The notes: a model not told the origin generated them from the sequence alone. 59,113 nt of DNA from Ichthyophthirius multifiliis (GCF_000220395.1 NW_004087739.1:1-59113); one strand, 5' to 3'. Shown: positions 12,863 through 24,601, counted from the stretch's first letter. Numbers and translations: made by a program.

Positions 12863-13694
12863 TCATATAAATATTTCTGTTATTAGATTATTTTTTTATT
12901 AATAATTTTAATCTACATAAAATATTTCTTTTATATATCCTTTTCCATTTTATTGTAAAATAAAGATAGTTGTACTATATGTTCCTCTTTCTTTCTTATA
13001 ATATTTGCTATAAAACTATTCTACAAAAATTTATGATTCAGCCTCAACATCTTTAATAAATACAGTTTTATCTTACATTAATTAAATTAAACTTTAACTT
13101 AACTAATTTTAATTATTATTTTCATTTTTATTTATTATGTTTTCAAATATTTTTATTCCATATTCACATTTTGGCCAATCATTATTTATTAATCCATTAC
13201 ATAAAACATAGTTTTTTCCTTTTTCAAGCTAAGTAATTTACGGACAATCATTTTCCTTATAAGTATTATATAAATAATAAAAATTACTGCTCTTTAAATT
13301 TCCAACTACTAAATTAAATGAATTATATTATTTTATTTCACTTTAGATTTCTTTTAATTATTCAATTCGTCTATTCTTCTATATTTCTATCTTCTTTTAA
13401 AAATTAAGTCTCTAAAAATCTATATGTTAGGTTTCCTCTACCATACTTTATTTAAGTTACGTCATGCCATTTGTCTGAGTTATAATTTGTCAAAAAAGCT
13501 ATTATTCTCTGAAATTTTATTGTAACCACACCATGTTCCTTTTCCTTCCAAATCTAGGCCTGCAATTATATTTTTGTCTTCTTAAAAAGTATTTAATGAT
13601 GCTGTTTTTTTATCAAGTTTTTCGTCTCTATTAAATGATAATACAAAAGGTTTATTTGAGTTTGGATGAGGTATATGAAAAAATCTATACACAT
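12863..13694 (-). CDS. TANGO2: TANGO2 / NRDE-family protein, frame interrupted
   Basis: TANGO2 is a conserved NRDE-domain protein linked to Golgi/ER organisation and haem or lipid handling. Evidence: MCIDFF at the start (family begins M-C-I), then SFNRDE, the family signature, NIIAGLDLEGKGTWCGYN, FLTNY, FNLVVGNL, VLCNGLINNDWPKCEYG (family: GLSN...D.PWPKV) and a terminal RGTYSTTIF. These lie in order at normal spacing, but the frame changes three times: at the six-T run near 13675-13680 (one base short), at the six-T run near 13492-13499 (one base long), and once near 13375-13400. At least two are homopolymers, which favours assembly error; a young pseudogene is the alternative. Size fits the family (about 270 aa). 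TGA at 12863-12865. Confidence 0.85.
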
Positions 13695-14243
13695 TTTTAT
13701 ACTATTAAATTTATCTTATTTTTCAAATATTCTAGATATATTAATAAATTATATATTTATTTATTATATTTATAAATATAAATTTTATATTTATTATTTT
13801 AAGTTTTAATATTTTAATATTTAAAATTAATATATAATATAATTTTTTGATTATTTATATAAAATCAAATTTATTTCTATCATTAGAAAAATAAAATATA
13901 ATTTTAATACTAATATTATTATTTAAGAATTTATATATAATAAATGTATATTATTTAAATCTTTTTATAAACTCATATATTTATAACTAAAAATAATAAT
14001 TAAAAATATTTATTTAATAATAAAATAAAAAACAAAATTATATTTTTCTATAATGACAAAATAATCTATTTAAATTTATTTCATATATACTAAATATAAT
14101 ATTGAAAGTTTAGACTATAATAATTGAATAGTAAATTAACTAGTTTTAATTGAATATTTTTTTTTTAAAAAAATTAAATAAAAAGCTAATACAATTAATG
14201 TTTTTATTTATATAATTTATATACAAGCATCGAATTAAAAATC
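13695..14243. other. AT-rich intergenic region
   Basis: About 550 bp of A/T-rich sequence upstream of TANGO2 and downstream of the fragmentary gene ending at 14244. No recognisable feature. Confidence 0.55.
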
Positions 14244-14995
14244 TCATTAATGATTATGATTATATATCAGAAGTATAGTTAAGTTATTTTTAAGATTTTA
14301 ATCATTATTATGAAAATTCCTAATAAATTATATTAATTCTTCTTAAAGGCCTGGAGCATTTAAACCAAACAAAAATATGACTTTTATCAATTAAAAATAT
14401 TATTGGCTACTTTAGTTATCTAAACAAACTACTTGAATAATATATTTATACAATTTTAAAATAAAAAGCCTAAATCATAAAACATAATAACAAATTTAAC
14501 CTATAATAAAAAATCCAGAATAAAAATATGAAAAGATAATAACTGAAAAATAGTTTGTAATTTAAAAGCTTGATCATTATCTAGTGAATTAACTGAACAT
14601 GAAATCATAAATAAATATGCAAAATCTGATTAAATGTCGTTTAATACTTATACCAATAAATCTTTATATAAATTATCAAAAGTTTTAAATTTAAATATTT
14701 TATATTGAAATAAAAGTTATTAGGTATTTATATAACTAAGGAGTAAATAATTAATAAAATTAAGTCTAAATAAATAATCATAATTTAAAATAAAATAAAA
14801 CATATTAAATATTTCTTCTATGTTATCTAAAGAAAGATTAAAAAATATATTTGCATCAAACATAAAAATTTTAGATTTAGATACAAATTGATAATAAATA
14901 TACAAACATAGGTAAAAAAGAATTTTACTTAAATTAAAAGATATTTAAGAAAATTAATTTTAGTAAAAATATATTTTGATAAATATTTTAAAGGA
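14244..14995 (-). CDS. Fragmentary helical protein gene, exon limits unclear
   Basis: Two stretches of clear coding character lie on the minus strand. One (about 14400-14830) encodes a helical, fairly hydrophobic segment including NLYKDLLVQVLNDIQSDFAY. The second (14244-14370) encodes LNAPGLQEELIQFIRNFHNN and ends at TGA 14244-14246. They are in different frames, so an intron is needed between about 14360 and 14440; I could not fix its boundaries. The 5' end is not defined. The last segment loosely recalls C-terminal helices of karyopherin-type HEAT proteins, but that is weak. It sits directly downstream of the globin gene, so it may be a separate short gene or a remnant. Confidence 0.45.
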
Positions 14996-15206
14996 AGTAT
15001 TAATTTAAATAATTAAAAATTATTATATATAAATAAATATTAAGTTAAATTTGAAATATTAAAATATATATAATAAATATAATAAATATATAAAAAATAA
15101 AATATAAAATATAACAAAATTTATAAAAAATAAAATAATTATGCTTATTAAAATAAATTATAATATTATTTAAAAAAAAAATATATAATTAAAAATATTA
15201 AATTTG

Positions 15207-17631
15207 TCAAACATTAACTATATATTCTTACAAAGATTCAATAAAAGTAATAATTTCATATTAAGCTTCGGAATTAATAACATTATCTTTGATAGCATCA
15301 TAAAGAAAATTAGTAAATTATTAAAATTCATCTATTTCAATATCAAATTTATTATGAATTTATTAAATGTGAGCAAAATAAATCCTTTTTAGAAAAAAAA
15401 TATTTAATGATATAATTATATACGTTAATAAAAAAAAAGTAAATATATATAAATATATTTATATAGTAATATTATATATAAAAAGATTTATATGTTTATT
15501 TATATTTAAATATATATATATATTTATATATATATATTATTTATATAATTATATATATTTATATTAATATATATTTATAATTTTTTTTTTTAATTTATAT
15601 ATATAATTAATTAAATTATTTTTATATTATTTTTTATTATAATATTTTAAATATTTATACATATTTATTTATAAAATTTTAAATATTATTCATATACATT
15701 TTATTCATATTATTAGATGTAACCTTTTTCATAAATTTTACAAATTTCTTATTTATTTTATGTATATTATATGTAATAAAATAATGTCTTATATTTTTGC
15801 ATTGCATTACTTTTTCAAAAACTTAATTAGAAATTTTTTAAATACATTCTAATCCTCCTAATTTATCGAAAAGTGTTAATTTAGTGACATCTTCTTTAAT
15901 TTAATTAAAGTGTCCTTCAATTTAATTGGTTAATAATTTATTTTCAATAATTTATTCAAAACTTTCTTATAATAATTTTATATAATTTGTTACGTTTTCA
16001 CATTTTATGTGTCCAATTTATTTTTTTTTATTTTTTCTATCTTAAAATATATATGTCAAATATTCTACCATTTTATATTGTTTAAAATTAAAGTCTTTTA
16101 ATTTTTCTTCATATAATATTTTGATTGCTATTTATATAGTTTTGTATCCTCCGATTTTTTAAAATAAACTATTTTAGCTAGGAATTTCTGTCCATAAAGT
16201 TTCTAATAGCTAATTTAATTAAATAATTCCCTCTTCATCTAAATTAGTATTTTTAATTATTATTTATTATAATTAACAAAGTGCAAATTCAAATATACTT
16301 GGAGGTATATCTAATTAGCTATGAGTTTATTAAATTTATTTACCTTTATAATTTTTTTCTTAACTACCAAACATTAAAGATAAGTACAATGTATAATTTT
16401 ATTTTAGTTTATTAATTTATTCTTTTGATTTATTTACATAATATTTCTTTGTTTCCTAACTAGTTAATAATATATCAAAATAAATTTCTATACATTTTTA
16501 TATGCTTTCTGACCCCCCACATTTTTCGAAAAGGGATTTCTATATGTTTGAAATTAATAAGTTTTTGGTACTATCTAAATGTTTTATGAAATCTTAAATA
16601 ATATTATTTTCAATTTTTAAAGAAATACAAATTTATTCAAAATGCTCTTTTACAATTGTAAATTAAAATTCTTATATGTTTAAACCTTAATGAGCTTATT
16701 TTATTTTTTTTAAGCTATTTTTGCTAATTTTGTAAAAATAAAAATCTTTAAATTTAATTTTTTTAAAAAAAAATTACTTGTATTGTGCTCCTAAAAAAAC
16801 TTTCAAAAAATCAAACATATTTTATTATAATTCTTGTTTATTAAAATTTTAGCTAAAATAATCTTTTAAATTAATATCATTTATTATTCTATCAACAATT
16901 TCTTAACTTATTATTTATATATTTTATTCCCCGCCCATTTATTCATATAAGCTTTTATTTTAAAAAACTAAACTTTATTATTCTTAATTTGAAAATGGGC
17001 ATTTTATCTTTATTTACTTATCACTTTATTAAATAGATTTTAATAAATCAAGTACTTATTCAGGGCAGAAAAATTTAGATTCGCCTTAATACTTAATCAT
17101 TTGATTTTAATTTATAATAAATAGATTTATATTGCTATTTTCAACATTTACTTTGTATTTTTTTGATATTTCCTAGTCAATGTCAGATAATAAATATATA
17201 TTTACATTCCCTATTTCATCCTTTGTCTCAGAATTATTGAAAATATTCATATACATATATTAATTCAAAGACGAAATACCAAAAATTACACTTTAATATT
17301 CATAATATTTAGATTAGTATTCAGAAAATTTCAAAATTTATTCCTTAACCTCATTAATATTATTTTAAAAAAAAAATAAAATCAAATATTATCCTATAAA
17401 TTAATTAGATTATATTTTAATAAATTAATTTTTATAATATGATATTGTTTAAAAATAAGGAGCTGGATGCGCTATAAACTACTCTAATTATTAAAAAAAA
17501 AAAAATTAAAAATATTAATTTTATTTATTATATATATTATTTTTAATTAATATACTATTCTGTATTTTATTAAGTAATTCAGTATCTGATTGAGAAGAAT
17601 TATCAATATCTGCAAATTAGCAATTACCCAT
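15207..17631 (-). CDS. Peroxiredoxin-like domain plus four tandem truncated globins
   Basis: Starts MGNCQFADID at 17631; Gly2 with nearby Cys4 fits N-myristoylation and palmitoylation. Introns: 17484-17555 (72 nt, phase 1) and 16724-16777 (54 nt, phase 2), plus one long AT-rich intron within about 15395-15690 whose ends I could not fix. Residues ~27-180 have a thioredoxin/peroxiredoxin pattern (HPAPYF, LILFFF, VIFGISS, YLLSDIDQEISKKYKV, NLFIINQNQMIKYQGE). The peroxidatic Cys after the LILFFF strand is absent. Then come four group I truncated globins, each opening L-[YF]-x-x-x-GG: ~203-320 (SLYEQMGG), ~324-443 (SLFEKCGG), ~446-540 (SLFQKIGG), ~544-end (LFDKLGG). Proximal His by alignment: H272 (QAHQGLNI), H395 (QTHSQLDI), H499 (GHIKCENV) and the last-exon IQQIHNKF. 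B10 varies (Val, Phe, Tyr, Phe by eye). Inference: membrane-tethered haem array for O2/NO or redox sensing. TGA at 15207-15209. Confidence 0.85.
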
Positions 17632-17918
17632 TTGTTATGATTCCTTTATCTATTATATTCGTTTTTTTGTTTTGTTTTAATTTTATAATGATATAATTAT
17701 ATGTTGATAAATATAATTTTAAATTAAAAAAAAAAATATATTATTTTTATATTTTAATTTACAAAATTTAACATACTATAGATTTAAAAATAAAATATAT
17801 CAATATTATTCCTAAAAATAATTGATATATTTATTTAAAATTAATCAATATTTTGTTATAATAAAATTATACATATCATATTTAATAATATAAAATTAAC
17901 ATTTATTAATTTATTTTA

Positions 17919-18293
17919 ATGGAATAAAAAGTATAAGAGTTTTTAACTTTAGAAAGTACATTATTTAGATTAAATGAAAAATGTTTTAAAATATGTATTG
18001 GATAATCAAAAAGTTAAAATAAATAATATGTAAATTAATAGTTATTATTGTTAAGTTCTTAATAGGATCAAGCATAATATTAAAATGCAGTTTAAGAATT
18101 TGAATAATGTATTAAAAGTTGCTCATATAATTATGCTTCAGCAAGAAATTTCGTTAAAGATAATTTTATAAAAGACATGAATACAGTAAATGAAAAAAAC
18201 AACGAAGTTTACGATTCTTTTTGCAATTATGATTTAGATTATAATGATGTTATTAGCAAATATAAAGAAAAAGAATATTAATTTGAAAAATGA
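17919..18293 (+). CDS. Small twin-CX3C protein (FAM136A / small-TIM-like)
   Basis: Single exon, 124 aa, ATG 17919 to TGA 18291-18293, exactly in frame. Two CX3C pairs are visible: KCFKIC near residue 21 and QCIKSC near residue 71, the second followed by a helix rich in Asn/Ala and then a single Cys (SFCNYD). Twin CX3C motifs are typical of mitochondrial intermembrane-space proteins (small TIM chaperones, FAM136A). The spacing between pairs (about 45 residues) is longer than in small TIMs, and the second half (QCIKSCSYNYASARNFV) looks more like FAM136A. Predicted soluble, no targeting peptide. Divergently arranged relative to the globin gene (start codons about 290 bp apart) and followed by CDKAL1 on the same strand. 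Confidence 0.65.
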
Positions 18294-18686
18294 TTTTTTT
18301 AATTAGATAAAAAAATATTTAAAGATTAATTTAAAAACACAATTTATTTTCAAATAAAACGATAGAGTTAAAATGAAGGCTATAAAATTAAACTGAAATC
18401 CATTATTATATTTTTTTTCGTTATTTTTGTATATATATAAAAAATAAATAACTAAATTTTTAAATTAAATTTTATTTTGCCTCCCTCCCCCCACCCTTTA
18501 TTAATTATTATTAACAATTTTTTTAAAAAAATGTCTGCAATATTAAAGAAATTTCACAAAAAATATCACGATAAATAATGATAAATGCAATAAAAGCTAA
18601 TTATTTAATAATTTAAATTAATACAAAAAAAATAAAAAAAAAGCTAAAAATATTAATAAAAAAAATAACATATAAAAAAATAAAAA
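18294..18686. other. Intergenic spacer with C-rich tract
   Basis: Spacer between the twin-CX3C gene and CDKAL1. It contains the only strongly C-rich tract in the window, at 18480-18496; the rest is A/T. Confidence 0.7.
18480..18496 (-). promoter_or_regulatory. C-rich tract, potential G-quadruplex on minus strand
   Basis: The plus strand reads as C-runs of 2, 3, 6 and 3 separated by single T, T and A. On the minus strand this gives G3-T-G6-A-G3-A-G2, which can supply four G-triplets with one-base or zero loops. It sits about 190 bp upstream of the CDKAL1 start and 190 bp downstream of the twin-CX3C stop. In DNA this AT-rich such a tract is unlikely by chance. A regulatory role is inference. 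Confidence 0.45.
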
Positions 18687-20538
18687 ATGGAAGAAGACCT
18701 TTGTGATTTAGAAGACCTTATTTAAGGTAATGAATTAGCCGACGAATATACTTAAAATGTCCGTCTCAAACCAAACACAATAAAAAAGCGCCCTAAAAAG
18801 TAACTAAAATAATCCGAATAAAAATAAGATACATTGGAACATACAGCAGATGATTCCGAAATAAAATTTAGTAAAAAAAATAAAAAATAATAAAAATAAA
18901 TAAAAAATAAAAAAGATTAATCAACAAATACATAATAAAACACAATTATCCCTGGAATATAAAATGTGTATGTAAAAACATTCGGATGTTCCCATAATAT
19001 AAGCGATAGTGAATTTATGATGGGATAATTAGCCGAATATGGTTATAATTTAGTTGAAAATGAAAAAGAAGCTGATATTATTCTCGTAAATTCCTGTACT
19101 GTAAAAAATCCTTCACAAGATGCTTTCATGACAGTGGTAAAATCTGCAAAACAGCAAAATAAGCATATTGTAGTAGCTGGTTGTGTCCCATAAGGAGATA
19201 GAAATATCCCCGGACTAGAAGACGTTAGTGTGATCGGAATTAGTTAAATTGATAGAGTAGTAGAAGTCATTGAAGAAACCTTAAAAGGAAATACAGTTCG
19301 TTTATTAGGAAAAAAGGCATTACCATCGTTAGATTTACCGAAAATCAGAAAAAACAATCTTATAGAAATGTAAACAAAAATAAAAAAATATAAAAAAAAA
19401 TAACAATAATAGTATTCCAATAAACACAGGATGTCTAGGTAGTTGTACGTATTGTAAAACCAAACATGCTCGAGGAAAACTAGGAAGTTATACACTAGAA
19501 GCCATATTGGCTCGATGTGAATAAGTATGTGAAGAAGGCGTGAAGGAAATATGGTTAACAAGTGAAGATACAGGAGCTTATGGTCGAGATATAGGAACTG
19601 ATATATCGGAATTATTAAAACATTTAGTAGAAAAATTACCTAATGATGTCATGTTGAGAATAGGAATGACAAATCCTCCTTATATTTTAGAACATATGGA
19701 AAATATATCATTAATATTAAACCATCCGAGAGTATTTAGCTTCTTACATATACCAGTTTAAGCAGGTAATAATACAGTATTAGAAAATATGAATAGAGAA
19801 TATACTAGAGAAGAATTTGAATATGTATGCGATTATTTGAAAAAAAATGTACCAAATGTTACACTTGCAACCGATATTATTTGTGGTTTTCCTTCAGAAA
19901 CAAATGCTTAATTTGAAGAAACAATTTCTTTGGTCAAAAAATATGAGTTTCCGATTATTAATATAAGTTAATTTTATCCAAGACCAGGTACTGCGGCTAT
20001 GAAAATGAAAAAAGTACCATCTATAGATGTTAAAAGTAGATCTAAAAAAATAACTGAAGTTTTCGAAAGTTTCCATAGATGGGATTATTTAGTTGGAAGT
20101 ATTTAAAAAGTATGGATTAATGATAAAGAAGAAAAAAAAGGAAGATAATTTTAACTTGTTGGGCATACTAAATAATATGCCAAAGTATTATTGCCTTATA
20201 ATGAGGAACTTTTAGGTTAATCAGTACTTTTCAAAGTTGAAAAAGCTCTCATGTGGCATATTGAAGGAACTATTTTGGAAATTAATCCCAAAGATTAGGT
20301 TTAGGTTGGGAATGATTATTTTAATAAATATGTTAAGATTGAAAAATCGAAGTTAGAAGATAAAGTTAAAATTATAATCTAATAATAGATTTAAGAAGAG
20401 CTAGAACTAGAGTAATAAAATGCAACTAGAAGTCGGTAAAATAATAATAATGAAAAATCTTTTATTAAGTAATATGGAGTTTTTATTATAGCTTTTTATT
20501 TAATTCTTTGTGGAATTTTATAAATGTATTTTTTGTGA
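18687..20538 (+). CDS. CDKAL1: CDKAL1: tRNA threonylcarbamoyladenosine methylthiotransferase
   Basis: Radical-SAM enzyme that converts t6A37 to ms2t6A37 in tRNA-Lys(UUU). One 43-nt phase-2 intron (19370-19412); the spliced CDS is 602 aa and in frame. Domains: a basic, Q/K-rich N-terminus (about 1-90); MTTase N-domain with its Fe-S cysteines in [14 protein letters not shown] and AGCVPQ; radical-SAM domain with the CxxxCxxC cluster in [18 protein letters not shown]; then the strongly conserved [53 protein letters not shown] and QFYPRPGT; a TRAM-like segment; and a C-terminal hydrophobic helix ending at the TGA ([20 protein letters not shown]). That tail matches the ER tail anchor of animal CDKAL1. 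The intron falls just before the cluster motif. Confidence 0.97.
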
Positions 20539-20629
20539 TTATTATTTATTTTTTAAATATAAAAATATATTTTTTACTTAAGATATTTTACATCTATCAA
20601 AAAGAAAAAAAATAGAAGTAAACAAAAAA

Positions 20630-22937
20630 TCAATAAAATATGCCAGAACAAAAATACTAATATTTATCGTACCTAAAAAAAATATTAATTTATATATTTA
20701 AACAACAACAACAAAATACCATTTAGTACGCCAATTATCAAGTGATTAATTAATTAAATTATTACAAAAAACATTTAAATCTCCATCATTACTAATCCCT
20801 TAAGGGTTAAATCTTTGATAAAGTTCTTAAATACACGTTTCTCCTTTTTAAAAACATTACATATTTGACCCTTCACCCTCATACATCATATTTACCAAAA
20901 TTAGAATTTCATCCTAATGTTTTTAAGCTGCTTAGAATCCTTTAAAAAATAATTTCCTAAATAAACCAAACAATTATCCATCAACACCACCTAAAATTTC
21001 CAAATATTCCGAAATAAGTTTAAAAGGCAGTTTTTTTTCTATATGAACCCCTCCTTTTCCTGGAGCACTAGAAAGGAAAAACCCAAAATCAATGTGTACA
21101 ATATGTCCAGATTTGTGTAACATAATATTACCATTATGCCTATCTTTGATTTAAAGAAAATAGCATACTAAAGAATAAGCACATAGAGAATGCAAAAAAT
21201 TATATTTGGCACTTTAAAGATTTTAAGAAGGAAAAATAATATCAAAGAAATCTCCGAAATTATTTTTTTAAGGAAAATCTTACCACATAGTACGTTTTAA
21301 ATGATCAAAAGTGACTGCATTTGGCACCATTTATAATATACCAGCTTATTAAGATAAAGAAACTATTTCGTAAGGGAAAAGACTTAAAGGAAGTTTTTAT
21401 TTTTTAAAGATTTAATGAAATTAATAAATTAATTAAGTAGCGAATTATTCCATTTTAATATTTTCTTCATTTTTTACTATTATTTCGATTAATTTCCATG
21501 TTTTTAAATTTCCAAATGGAGAGTTTTCTCGAATTCTTTCTTCTTTTTTTATAAAATCTTCACCAAAAATCAATTATTGAATATTTTTTTCTTTATTTTA
21601 ACTTATTATTTCATCTTATTTTTATAATTAATTATGTTTTTATTCTTCAATTTATTTTTATCTTTATTCTAAATCAATATTTATTTTCCTATTTGTATAA
21701 TGTTCAATATTTTCCTTAATAAAAGAACTATTTTAAAAATATTCCCCTTTATTCTCAAAGCAACACGATTATTTACAAAAAGGATTATCTTCTTCTCGAG
21801 CTTCTCGATTTGTAGTAAAAGGAAAAGACAGATAATTATCTATTTCTTATTCTTAAAAAAGATTCTCTATTTCATGAAAAAAACTTTCTTCAGGTCTATA
21901 AACTTCACAACAAATTGAAAAGGGAGATCGCTCTTTTGAAGAAAAAAGCTTTGTTTCTTCAACTACAATATTTAAAATGTTATAATGTCTTATACTTTTC
22001 CATACAAAAGGAATATATACAGCCGAAGGTAATTATTTATTTATTATTTATAAAAAATGCCTTAATGCAATATACTAAGGTTGAGCGTTTTTTAATTTTT
22101 CTCCTATAAGTATTAAGTCATTCCAGAAACTTAAATTACTAATAAAACCATCTTTTTATATTAATATTTAATTTTATGAATTATCTTATTCTAAAATAGA
22201 TTCTTCAGTATAATTACTTAGTATTATATCTTTTGCTTATAATTTTTCTTTTATTTGTATCATATTTTCTGTCCAATTAGATGTTCCATACGCTTATATT
22301 TATTTTTATATTTCCTAATTAGGAAATAATTATTCCCTTTTTTAAGGTAAATATGTACTAGTGTATACTGTGGATAATAATTATTTGTTCATATAATAAA
22401 TCGCAAATTAGTAACATATCTCTTAAAGCGAATTTAATAGTCTTTTTTAAAAAAATTAATTTTTTTATTTTTTATTTTTTTTACGGAAATATATTCAAAC
22501 TTTTCATGTAAAAAAATATATAATGCGCAAAATAAAAATCAATTTTTCCAACTTTTAAAAGAAAGTTTTGGAATTACTTATTGCTTAATTGATTACGAAA
22601 AGCAAAATAATTACATATTTAAGGAACGAAAAATTCTAAATCATCTCTGCTGTGGTTTAAGTGTATAAAATCTGGGTTTATTCTACATTGTTTTAATAGC
22701 TTAAATAAAATCTATTGATCTTCTTCAATATAAAACCTTACTAATATTTGCAAAGGACTTAAAATAACCTGTATATTCTATTTTTTATAAAATGTAGTAT
22801 TTATTCTTTTCTTTAATATTTTTATTTTACATTTTAACTTTTTTTATAAGCTTATATAAATTATTTTTTATTTTATTTTTATTATAATAATTATTTAGTT
22901 ATTTATGTTGATTATTCTGAAATAAATTATACATCAT
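20630..22937 (-). CDS. PI4KB: Phosphatidylinositol 4-kinase type III (PI4K beta-like)
   Basis: Phosphorylates PtdIns at D4, a Golgi/secretory membrane identity lipid. Three GT...AG introns, 22712-22736 (25 nt), 22442-22484 (43 nt) and 20673-20719 (47 nt), leave 730 codons plus TGA in frame. N-terminal lipid-kinase helical region: [18 protein letters not shown] (about residue 85) and LLNSLQEICYQFAIYYM. A charged linker follows, then LPSAVYIPF and [13 protein letters not shown], the kinase N-lobe. C-lobe: [28 protein letters not shown], catalytic loop [20 protein letters not shown] with the following activation [20 protein letters not shown], and the last exon [14 protein letters not shown], matching the PI4KB end. 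The start at 22937 (MMYNLFQ) is the first ATG in the frame but upstream sequence is also open, so the N-terminus is tentative. Shorter than animal PI4KB (about 800 aa). Confidence 0.95.
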
Positions 22938-23575
22938 CTTCTTCTTACTTTCATATATTTTATTTTAAAATAAGTATTATTAATTTTTATTTTAATCTTA
23001 GTTTACATTAATACAACAATTAAAACATCTTAATAAGAAAAACTATTTTTTATTTCTTTCGTTATTATTTTAAAATTAATACAAATCAGTCATTTATTTA
23101 AAAATCAAAAACTTAATATTTATTCTTTATTAATATTTTATATATTGTTTTTTAATAATTAAAAGAATAAAATAGATTTATTATTAAATATATATTTTTG
23201 GTTTTAATATTTTTTATCAATTATTTCTTTTAAATATTTATTTTATATCCCAATTATCATATCATATATATTCATTAAAATAATATTTATATAAATTTTA
23301 ATTGAATAAAATTATAAAAGTAGTAATATATATTTTTAGTTATATAATATATATATATATATATATAATATGATAAAATTTAATTAAAAATATTTTTGAA
23401 AATTTAAAGAAAATAATTTAAAGAACTTTATATAAAAAAAGAAAACTAAATATATTGAAAATGAATTTATAATATTTTATTTAAATGCAAAAATAAAAAA
23501 TATAAAACTAAATATAAAAAAATATAAAAATAAAAAATATAAAATATTAATTTTATATAAAAAAAAAATATTCAT
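22938..23575. other. AT-rich intergenic region
   Basis: Spacer between two minus-strand genes. The first 100 bp next to 22937 stays open in the PI4K frame and could be extra N-terminal coding sequence. The remainder, including a (TA)n tract near 23346-23370, shows nothing. Confidence 0.5.
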
Positions 23576-24601
23576 TCAAACCAATTATTATTATAATTCT
23601 TACATTTAAATTAGATTTATATTTAAATCAGTTCCATTTTTATTATATTTATCTTCTTGTTTTTATAAAATCAAAAATACTACTACTAAAATTACAAACC
23701 CTAAAATAACATCCATATCAGAAAATTTACCAAATCCACTTAAATATCCTATAATAGCGTATATTCCAACAAAAAAGTTTATTGAAACACTAGAAAAAGT
23801 TATTTTTTAGTACTAAAGACACCAAATAAACAGATGATTAACTAAAATAGCAACAACACCGATTCCAAAAAATATTAACCATTAGAATATAGAAGGTGAA
23901 GTTAGAAATTAAATAGGAAAGAATGCTGGAATAAATGGGACCTACATAATAGTATATAAATGAACTAAAGTACTAGCATTTTAACCTTTTGTTTTATTTA
24001 AGCAAATTCCAACAAACCCAAACAATAATCCAGATACAAAGCCTCCAAAAATGCCATAAAAATAATTTTCTTATTCATTATTATTATCATTACTATTAAT
24101 ATTTTATACTATTATTAATGCTAATATTTAAACAATTAAGCCTATTAAAATTTATTTTCTTGTTAAAGAAAAAGATTAATCATTTTTATTTATTAAACCA
24201 AAAAGGGTAAAAAATAACCAGCAAAGCACAAAACCAGTCATTGTTGCTTATTATCCAGTATTTTCTATAGAATATATAAATAATATTAGACCTAAAAATC
24301 CAGAAAAGCCAGCTAGTTTTCCTAAAAAATTCAAATATTCATCTTACAAAAATGGATCAATATTTTCAAGACGCATCATATAATAGTTAATTACAAAAAC
24401 TACAAGAAATAGTATAAAAGTGTTTTCTATAAATGAAATATTAGAATTAAAACATTACATTATAAAAAAGATGAATGCTAAAGATAATATGAATAATAAT
24501 TATATCAAAAAATCTCCTTATGTCTTTTATTAAATTTTATTTAAAAATGTGTTCAAATTTAATAAATAATTTTATCTAATACTTATGTCTTTTACTTACA
24601 T
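23576..24601 (-). CDS. Multi-pass membrane protein, DMT/EamA-transporter-like
   Basis: Single exon, 341 aa, in frame from ATG 24601 to TGA 23576-23578. It has about nine or ten hydrophobic helices in two halves separated by a polar, Asn-rich loop (DNNNEQEN, near residue 170). The second half has the EamA-like pattern: a polar helix start with a Q-x-P-F-I-P motif, a small-residue helix (FGIGVVAILVNHLFIWCLQY), a Ser-rich helix KITFSSVSINFFVG, then Gly-Phe-Gly and a last helix VILGFVILVVVFLIL. Drug/metabolite transporters usually have ten helices in this size range, so the assignment rests on size and topology more than on motifs. Substrate unknown. The C-terminus is cytosolic-looking and Q-rich. 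Confidence 0.7.

Noticed and set aside
14310-14531. Plus-strand frame MKIPNKLYQFF of about 73 codons
   Set aside because: The opposite strand has longer, better-composed frames over the same bases and a sensible terminal stop, so the minus-strand reading is preferred.
15204-15392. Plus-strand Ile/Asn-rich frame
   Set aside because: Antisense of the last globin exon, whose minus-strand reading gives a proximal-His helix.
17919-18293. Firm small-TIM (Tim9/10) assignment
   Set aside because: The two CX3C motifs are about 45 residues apart, longer than in small TIM chaperones, so only a broad twin-CX3C call is made.
21905-21925. Frameshift in the PI4K N-lobe
   Set aside because: A first pass suggested one, but recounting gives four T after CCC and the frame is continuous (SPFSICCEV).
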